From: an uncultured Collinsella sp.
Lineage (GTDB): Bacteria > Actinomycetota > Coriobacteriia > Coriobacteriales > Coriobacteriaceae
Length of the DNA: 9,191 nucleotides
Assembly: GCA_902494605.1 (NCBI GenBank)
Contig: CABUUG010000070.1
Span: 1 to 9,191 of the forward strand
Direction: 5' to 3'
Positions 5,203 through 9,191 of the stretch are shown piece by piece. Position 1 is the first letter of the stretch. Every line of letters begins with the position of its first letter. Under the pieces are notes generated by a model. The model worked only from the letters and a program-made list of their open reading frames with translations, made no database searches and had not been told where the DNA came from. The position numbers and the translations under genes were made by a program.

Positions 5203-6252
5203 TTAGTACACCATACCCATGGCGTCCTGAACCTCGGCCAGGGTCTGCTCGGCGATCTCGTTGGCGCGACGGTTGCCCTCGTGCAGCACGTCCTTCACGT
5301 AATCCAGATCGTTCTCGTAGCGCTGGCGACGCTCGCGGATAGGTGCGAAGTACTCGTTGACGGCCTCGGTCACGTACTTCTTGAGCTGGCCGGAGCCCCC
5401 CATGCCAATCTCCTCGGCAATTTCGACCTCGGAGCGACCGGTGCAGATGGCGGCCGTCGAAAGCAAACCAGACACGCCGGGGCGGTTCTCGGGATCGAAC
5501 GTGATCATGCGCTCGGAGTCGGTCTGGCTCTTCTTGATGCGCTTGGCCGTCTCCTCGGCGGTCATCGAGATGTTGATGGCGTTGCCGTAGCTCTTGCTCA
5601 TCTTGCGACCGTCCAGGCCCGGCAGCAGCGGGGTCTCGGACAGCAGCGCGTCGACCTCGGGGAACACCTTGCCGTAGCGGTTGTTAAAGCGGCGAGCGAT
5701 GGTGCGGGTAAGCTCGATGTGCGGCAGCTGGTCGCGACCGACGGGCACCACGTTGCCCTTGCAGAACAGGATGTCGCAGGCCTGATGTACCGGGTAGGTG
5801 AGCAGAAGACCGGTGAGCTCGTGGCCCGAGGCCTCCATCTCGGCCTTTACCGTGGGGTTGCGCGCCAGTTCGGCCTCGGACACCAGCGACAGGAACGGCA
5901 GCATGAGCTGGTTGGCGGCGGGTACGGCGGAGTGCGCGTAGATCATGGTCTTGTCGGGGTCAATGCCGCAGGCAAGGTAGTCCATGACCATGTTGTACAC
6001 GTTGTCCTGGATGTGCTCGGTCGTGTCGCGGTCAGTGATGACCTGGTAGTCGGCGATGAGCACGTTGGTCTTGGCGCCCATGTTCTGCAGCTCAACACGG
6101 CCCTTGAGGGTGCCGAAGTAGTGGCCCAGGTGCAGACGGCCGGTGGGGCGGTCGCCGGTGAGCATGGTGAACTTCTCGGGCGTTTTGGTCAGGCCCTCGC
6201 GAATGGCGTTGCTCTTTTGCAGCGCGACTTCGTAGCTGTTCTCGTTTGGCAT
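5203..6252 (-). CDS. trpS: Tryptophanyl-tRNA synthetase
   Basis: The 349-residue class I synthetase joins tryptophan to tRNA-Trp using ATP. Signatures are TGDRPTGRLHLGHYFGTL with the HIGH-type HLGH (residues 41-44), LIADYQVITD, LLTYPVHQACDILFCKG (149-166), VPVGRDQLPHIELTR (169-183) and the KMSKS loop GRKMSKSYGN (215-224). Length is normal to slightly long for the family (about 330-350). The ATG at 6252 is preceded on its strand by TTAGGAG ending five bases before it. The open frame continues upstream to 6396 but that extension is low-complexity and lacks family similarity. The gene follows the polyprenyl-phosphate transferase gene by 159 bases on the same strand. TATCAT on the minus strand (plus 6284-6289) could be a -10, but no good -35 is seen. 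I see no T-box or trp leader motif. Confidence 0.96.
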   Translation of the reverse strand: MPNENSYEVALQKSNAIREGLTKTPEKFTMLTGDRPTGRLHLGHYFGTLKGRVELQNMGAKTNVLIADYQVITDRDTTEHIQDNVYNMVMDYLACGIDPDKTMIYAHSAVPAANQLMLPFLSLVSEAELARNPTVKAEMEASGHELTGLLLTYPVHQACDILFCKGNVVPVGRDQLPHIELTRTIARRFNNRYGKVFPEVDALLSETPLLPGLDGRKMSKSYGNAINISMTAEETAKRIKKSQTDSERMITFDPENRPGVSGLLSTAAICTGRSEVEIAEEIGMGGSGQLKKYVTEAVNEYFAPIRERRQRYENDLDYVKDVLHEGNRRANEIAEQTLAEVQDAMGMVY

Positions 6253-6411
6253 GATTGCTCCTAACGTATGTTCATGGGTCAAGATGATAACGCGTTTATT
6301 GGAGGGGCGGTGCGTAAGTAGGCGAGGGGCGGGAGGGGGGTGGCTTGTGCGATGGGCGCGGCGCGGCCGCGCTTGGCCAACGGTGCCTTGGCACATTCTC
6401 GGCGGCTTACC

Positions 6412-7611
6412 CTAGAGCTTGTGGTGGCGCTCTTCTTTACGTTCCTCGGCTGCTTGCTCCTCCTGCTTAAAAGCGGGGTCGTCGGGGGTGACCAGCTCGT
6501 CCTCGTGCGTGCGCTTGTTGTAATGGTGGCGCAGCACGGGCTCAAACAGATGTAGATGCTTGGCAAAGGCCGCCGAGCCAATGGCGAGCACGGTAAAGAT
6601 GAGCACACGCATGGGCACCTCGACCTGGTTAATCGCGGCGGCGCCGGCCGAAAGCATGATGCACCAGGCATAGATGAGCAGCACAGCCTGTTTTTGGTTG
6701 TAGCCTTCTTGGATCAGGCGATGGTGGATGTGGCCCTTGTCGGCCTGCCCGATGCTAATGTGGGCGCGCTTGCGGCGCACGATGGCGCTAAACGTGTCGA
6801 TGATAGGCACGCCGGCAACGATGAGCGGGATGATAAGCGAGGTGAGTGCGGCGGTGCGGCTCACGTTGAGCAGCGAGATGGAGCCCAGCGCAAAGCCCAG
6901 AAGCAGCGACCCCGAGTCGCCCAAGAAGATGCTTGCGGGGTTGAAGTTGTAGCGCAAAAAGGCCAGACAGGCGCCAAAGAGCGCAATGGAGAGCGCGGCG
7001 GCGTCGATGCGGCCCGAGAGAACGGCCATCGAAAACATGGTGAACGACGCGATGCCGCAGATGCCCGTGGCCAAGCCGTCGAGGCCGTCGATGAGGTTAA
7101 TGATGTTGGTGAATGCCACCAGATAGATCACGGTGATGGGGTAGGCGAGCCATCCGAGCATGATCTCGCCGGGAGCAAACGGGTTGACGATGACGCCGAT
7201 TTTTAGGCCGCCCATGCAGGCGATAAGCGCGGCGAGGACTTGTCCGGCCAGCTTTTGCTTGGGCGTGAGCTGGAAGACGTCGTCGATAGCGCCGGTCGCA
7301 AAGATGACGGTAAAGGAGAGCGCCAGCATGGGATAGCTAATGTGAAGGCGCGGGTGCGGCACCAGGACGGGTGGCCAGCCTAGGTACCAGGTGCCTAGGA
7401 TTTGCACAATGCAGGCAACGACCAGGCCCAAAAACACCGCCGTTCCGCCCAAACGCGGGATGGGCTTGGTGTTGATGCGGCGCTTAGAAGGATAGTCGAC
7501 GGCATCGAGCTTAATTGCCAAGCGCTTGACCAGGGGCACCGCGAGGAAGGTCGTGATAAAGGCCGCCGCTGCCACGCATAGATACGGTATGTAGCTCGGG
7601 GATGAAGCCAT
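6412..7611 (-). CDS. Polyprenyl-phosphate GlcNAc-1-phosphate transferase-like membrane protein (WecA/TagO/MraY superfamily)
   Basis: This 399-residue polytopic membrane protein (about ten hydrophobic segments) belongs to the family that transfers a sugar-1-phosphate from a UDP-sugar to undecaprenyl phosphate, the first step of lipid-linked envelope glycan or teichoic acid assembly. Visible motifs are DYPSKRRINTKPIPRLGG (residues 39-56), AIDDVFQLTPKQK with the Asp pair 110-111, NIINLIDGLDGLATG (169-183), FNPASIFLGDSGSLLLGF (223-240) and the cytosolic DKGHIHHRLIQEGY (291-304). HIHHRL points to the WecA/TagO branch rather than MraY itself. The tail (366-399) is strongly charged. I chose ATG 7611; an in-frame TTG at 7629 is possible and neither has a strong ribosome site. 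The acceptor pathway cannot be told because no neighbouring glycosyltransferases are present. Confidence 0.88.
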   Translation of the reverse strand: MASSPSYIPYLCVAAAAFITTFLAVPLVKRLAIKLDAVDYPSKRRINTKPIPRLGGTAVFLGLVVACIVQILGTWYLGWPPVLVPHPRLHISYPMLALSFTVIFATGAIDDVFQLTPKQKLAGQVLAALIACMGGLKIGVIVNPFAPGEIMLGWLAYPITVIYLVAFTNIINLIDGLDGLATGICGIASFTMFSMAVLSGRIDAAALSIALFGACLAFLRYNFNPASIFLGDSGSLLLGFALGSISLLNVSRTAALTSLIIPLIVAGVPIIDTFSAIVRRKRAHISIGQADKGHIHHRLIQEGYNQKQAVLLIYAWCIMLSAGAAAINQVEVPMRVLIFTVLAIGSAAFAKHLHLFEPVLRHHYNKRTHEDELVTPDDPAFKQEEQAAEERKEERHHKL

Positions 7612-8137
7612 GAATCTAAAAACCGCCAAGCGTCGAAGGAAAAGGTCAGAAGAACGCCATGCGCAAAGGGCATAGCCGAACCATGATACTCGACCAAGGG
7701 GGGTGCATGGAATTGCACGCAGCGATAATCACGTGCTTACCAGATATTGGGATGTTGTCGATGGCTTGTCGGGATGCCGGCGTGGATCCATATGGACTGT
7801 AATGGCAATTTTCGGCAAAAGAAAACCACCCCCCACGTTACGAAAATGAACCCACCTAAAACAGGTGGGTGCCCTCATCGACTGTTCCAGCGTCCTTAAC
7901 AACGAAGGATACCTGTACTAGGTACGACTGTGTGGGCTCCCTAAATAAACGCGACGGTTCACCCAGTTGCTCCGCGGGGGGCGGAATACCTACATCATAA
8001 AGCGGCACTTTATCGATTCCAGTCTTGACATTACAAAAATCGTGTCGGACGATTACGGCGCCTTGGGCTTGGGGCCGTCTGTGCGGTCCGGGCCTTAACG
8101 TTTGAGCTGCTGAATCGTTGTTTTGGAGCATGTTTTT
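7612..8137. other. 526-base divergent intergenic region between the transferase and radical SAM genes
   Basis: No gene can be assigned with confidence. The region holds a minus-strand terminator-like hairpin (7850-7870), a small hairpin GTGCA (7703-7707) / TGCAC (7714-7718), a 10-base palindrome TCCATATGGA (7787-7796), and a stretch AAAACCACC (7822-7830) resembling the outer arm of the repeat family. A TTGACA at 8025-8030 on the plus strand lacks a good -10. A minus-strand frame ending in the hairpin stays open through 7856-8137, but its start, composition and ribosome site do not make a clear gene. Promoters for both flanking genes must lie here. Confidence 0.4.
7850..7870 (-). terminator. 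Minus-strand intrinsic-terminator-like hairpin with no assigned upstream gene
   Basis: ACCCACCT (7850-7857) and AGGTGGGT (7863-7870) form a perfect 8-bp stem. Read on the minus strand, a five-base loop GTTTT precedes the right arm and TCATTTT follows, an imperfect U-tract. On the plus strand no T-run follows. It therefore appears to end a minus-strand transcript coming from 7871-8137, where no recognised gene lies. Confidence 0.5.
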
Positions 8138-9076
8138 ATGCCGACGTCGTTGACCGAACTTTTTTCGCCCGCCTGCCATTTGTGTCCACGCCGTTGCGGC
8201 GCGGCACGCGACGAGGGCGCGCGTGGCGTGTGCGGCGCCGACGACACGCTTAAGGTCGCCCGCGCGGCGCTCCATATGTGGGAGGAGCCGCCCATTTCGG
8301 GCGAGGCTGGCTCGGGCACGATCTTCTTTAGCGGCTGCTCGCTCAAATGCGTCTATTGCCAGAACCACGAGATCTCGACGGGCAATTTCGGTCTTGAGAT
8401 TACGCCCCAGCGTTTGGTCGAGATTATGCTGGAGCTGCAGGACCAGGGTGCCAACAACATCAACTTGGTGACGGCGACGCATTATGCTCACCTGCTGCCG
8501 GCCGCGATTGCCGCAGCGCGGGAGCGTGGGCTGGACATCCCGATCGTCTACAACACGAGCGGCTATGAGCGGGCGAGTGCCGTGGCTGCGCTCGGCGATC
8601 TGGTCGATGTGTGGCTTACCGACTTTAAATATGCTGATGCGAGGCTTGCGCAGTCGCTCTCTCATATTCAGGATTACCCGCGTGTAGCCGTGTATGGCCT
8701 GGCTCAGATGGCGCGCGAGATTAAGCGCCGCGGGGGAGAGCTGGTGGACGACGAGGGGCTTATGAAGCGCGGCATCATCGTGCGTCACCTGGTGTTGCCG
8801 GGTCATGCAGACGATTCGTGTCGTGTGCTGGACTTGGTGTGGCAGACGGTGGGCGACGTGCCGATTTCGGTCATGAACCAGTACACGCCCAATGCGCTCA
8901 TGCGCGAACAGGGCGGCGACCTGGCACGCGCCGTGACGCGGGAGGAGTACGAGCAGGTGCTCGACCATGCCGACGACCTGGGCTTTACGACGATGTTCTG
9001 GCAAGAAGGCGGCGCAGTGGACGAGAGCTTCACTCCGGCCTTCGACACCACCGGCGTCCTCACCAGCGCAAAGTAG
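8138..9076 (+). CDS. Radical SAM protein of the PflA/PflX-like family
   Basis: The 312-residue protein carries the radical SAM cluster motif in GCSLKCVYCQNHEIS (CxxxCxxC; Cys67, Cys71, Cys74), with the aromatic before the last Cys. A preceding Cys-rich N-terminus, CHLCPRRCGAARDEGARGVCG (Cys13, Cys16, Cys20, Cys32), resembles PflX-type proteins and the AmmeMemoRadiSam relative AmrS. Later blocks INLVTATHY (108-116), IPIVYNTSGYE (134-144), DVWLTDFKYAD (157-167) and RHLVLPGH (216-223) fit the family barrel. Relatives activate glycyl radical enzymes or catalyse unknown reactions; no partner enzyme is adjacent, so the substrate is unknown. ATG 8138 is preceded by GGAG (8125-8128) at nine bases; an in-frame TTG at 8123 would overlap that site. 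It is transcribed away from the transferase gene. Confidence 0.9.
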   Translation: MPTSLTELFSPACHLCPRRCGAARDEGARGVCGADDTLKVARAALHMWEEPPISGEAGSGTIFFSGCSLKCVYCQNHEISTGNFGLEITPQRLVEIMLELQDQGANNINLVTATHYAHLLPAAIAAARERGLDIPIVYNTSGYERASAVAALGDLVDVWLTDFKYADARLAQSLSHIQDYPRVAVYGLAQMAREIKRRGGELVDDEGLMKRGIIVRHLVLPGHADDSCRVLDLVWQTVGDVPISVMNQYTPNALMREQGGDLARAVTREEYEQVLDHADDLGFTTMFWQEGGAVDESFTPAFDTTGVLTSAK

Positions 9077-9085
9077 TGCGTTCGT

Positions 9086-9121
9086 CGACGATTTTTCTGG
9101 GACGGGGATAAAAAATCATCG
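9086..9121. repeat. AT-rich imperfect palindrome after the radical SAM gene
   Basis: CGACGATTTTT (9086-9096) pairs with AAAAATCATCG (9111-9121) except for one C-A mismatch, enclosing a 14-base loop that contains TGGGACGGGG. It begins nine bases after the stop, the same placement as the four repeats at 1956-4932, but the sequence is unrelated. No T-run follows on the plus strand. A longer-range pairing of TGGGACG (9098-9104) with CGTCCCA (9159-9165) competes with it. Confidence 0.4.
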
Positions 9122-9191
9122 AGAGGATCGCCTGTTCGAAAAGTTGCCAAAATAGCCGCGTCCCAAAAAGACTGGTTATTGGGCGTTGACA

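Noticed and set aside
5040..5342. Plus-strand 100-residue frame beginning at the ATG at 5040
   Set aside because: It runs through the strong hairpins and into antisense trpS, with no ribosome site and no family similarity.
5086..6264. 392-residue plus-strand open frame antisense to trpS
   Set aside because: It is a shadow of trpS; the repetitive Val/Leu/Gly-rich composition has no family motif while the minus strand shows HIGH and KMSKS motifs.
6355..6380. GC palindrome around GCGCGGCCGCGC as a terminator after the transferase gene
   Set aside because: The sequence is simple G/C alternation with no U-run on the minus strand, expected by chance in GC-rich spacer.
6556..7206. 216-residue plus-strand frame antisense to the polyprenyl-phosphate transferase gene
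   Set aside because: It is a shadow of a clear membrane enzyme on the other strand, with biased charged composition and no ribosome site.
7871..8060. 6S RNA, tmRNA or SRP RNA on the minus strand
   Set aside because: I looked for a long closing helix with a central bubble and for known conserved cores; only short, non-collinear complementarities were found.
8138..9004. Extension of the minus-strand frame through the radical SAM gene
   Set aside because: This part is the complement of clear radical SAM codons. Only the intergenic part (7856-8137) is kept as a possible small ORF.

Overview
The window reads as ordinary chromosome from a GC-rich gut actinobacterium. I infer Coriobacteriia, most likely Collinsella or a close relative. 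This rests on strong G/C use at third codon positions, AGGAG-type ribosome sites, an ATP-type PEP carboxykinase of a fermentative anaerobe, a PflA/PflX-like radical SAM protein and the style of the intergenic repeats. No rRNA, tRNA or taxonomic marker gene is present, so the genus is a judgement from pattern.

Layout. Positions 2-85 hold the last 27 codons of what looks like an IS110-family transposase, cut by the window edge. A roughly 180-base leader with a perfect 16-base palindrome precedes pckA (266-1936). Four more plus-strand genes follow: a freestanding B3/B4 (PheRS-beta editing-like) protein (2164-2883), a MarR-type regulator (3054-3503), a DegV/FakB-type fatty-acid-binding protein (3623-4477) and a short MGMT-type protein (4557-4877). 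On the minus strand and convergent with these are trpS (5203-6252) and, upstream of it, a WecA/TagO/MraY-type polyprenyl-phosphate sugar-phosphate transferase (6412-7611). After a 526-base divergent gap, a plus-strand radical SAM protein (8138-9076) ends the window, followed by an AT-rich palindrome and a -35-like hexamer at the very edge.

The most distinctive feature is a family of four near-identical palindromes (1956-1992, 2910-2948, 4487-4530, 4892-4932). Each sits 9-26 bases after the stop codon of a plus-strand gene. All have CCACCACAAAGG-type arms and a GGACAGGC-type loop core, and the loop orientation alternates along the chromosome. They look like REP-type mobile palindromes that probably also serve as transcription terminators or 3'-end stabilisers.

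The genes are mostly housekeeping: gluconeogenic/anaplerotic PEP-oxaloacetate conversion, translation quality control and tRNA-Trp charging, lipid-linked envelope glycan synthesis, exogenous fatty-acid handling, DNA alkylation response and glycyl-radical-type chemistry. I see no dedicated multi-gene defence or biosynthetic system. The points that merit a second look are the repeat family, the pckA palindrome, the alternative hairpins ahead of the B3/B4 gene, and unexplained structure at 5017-5177 and 7850-8137.
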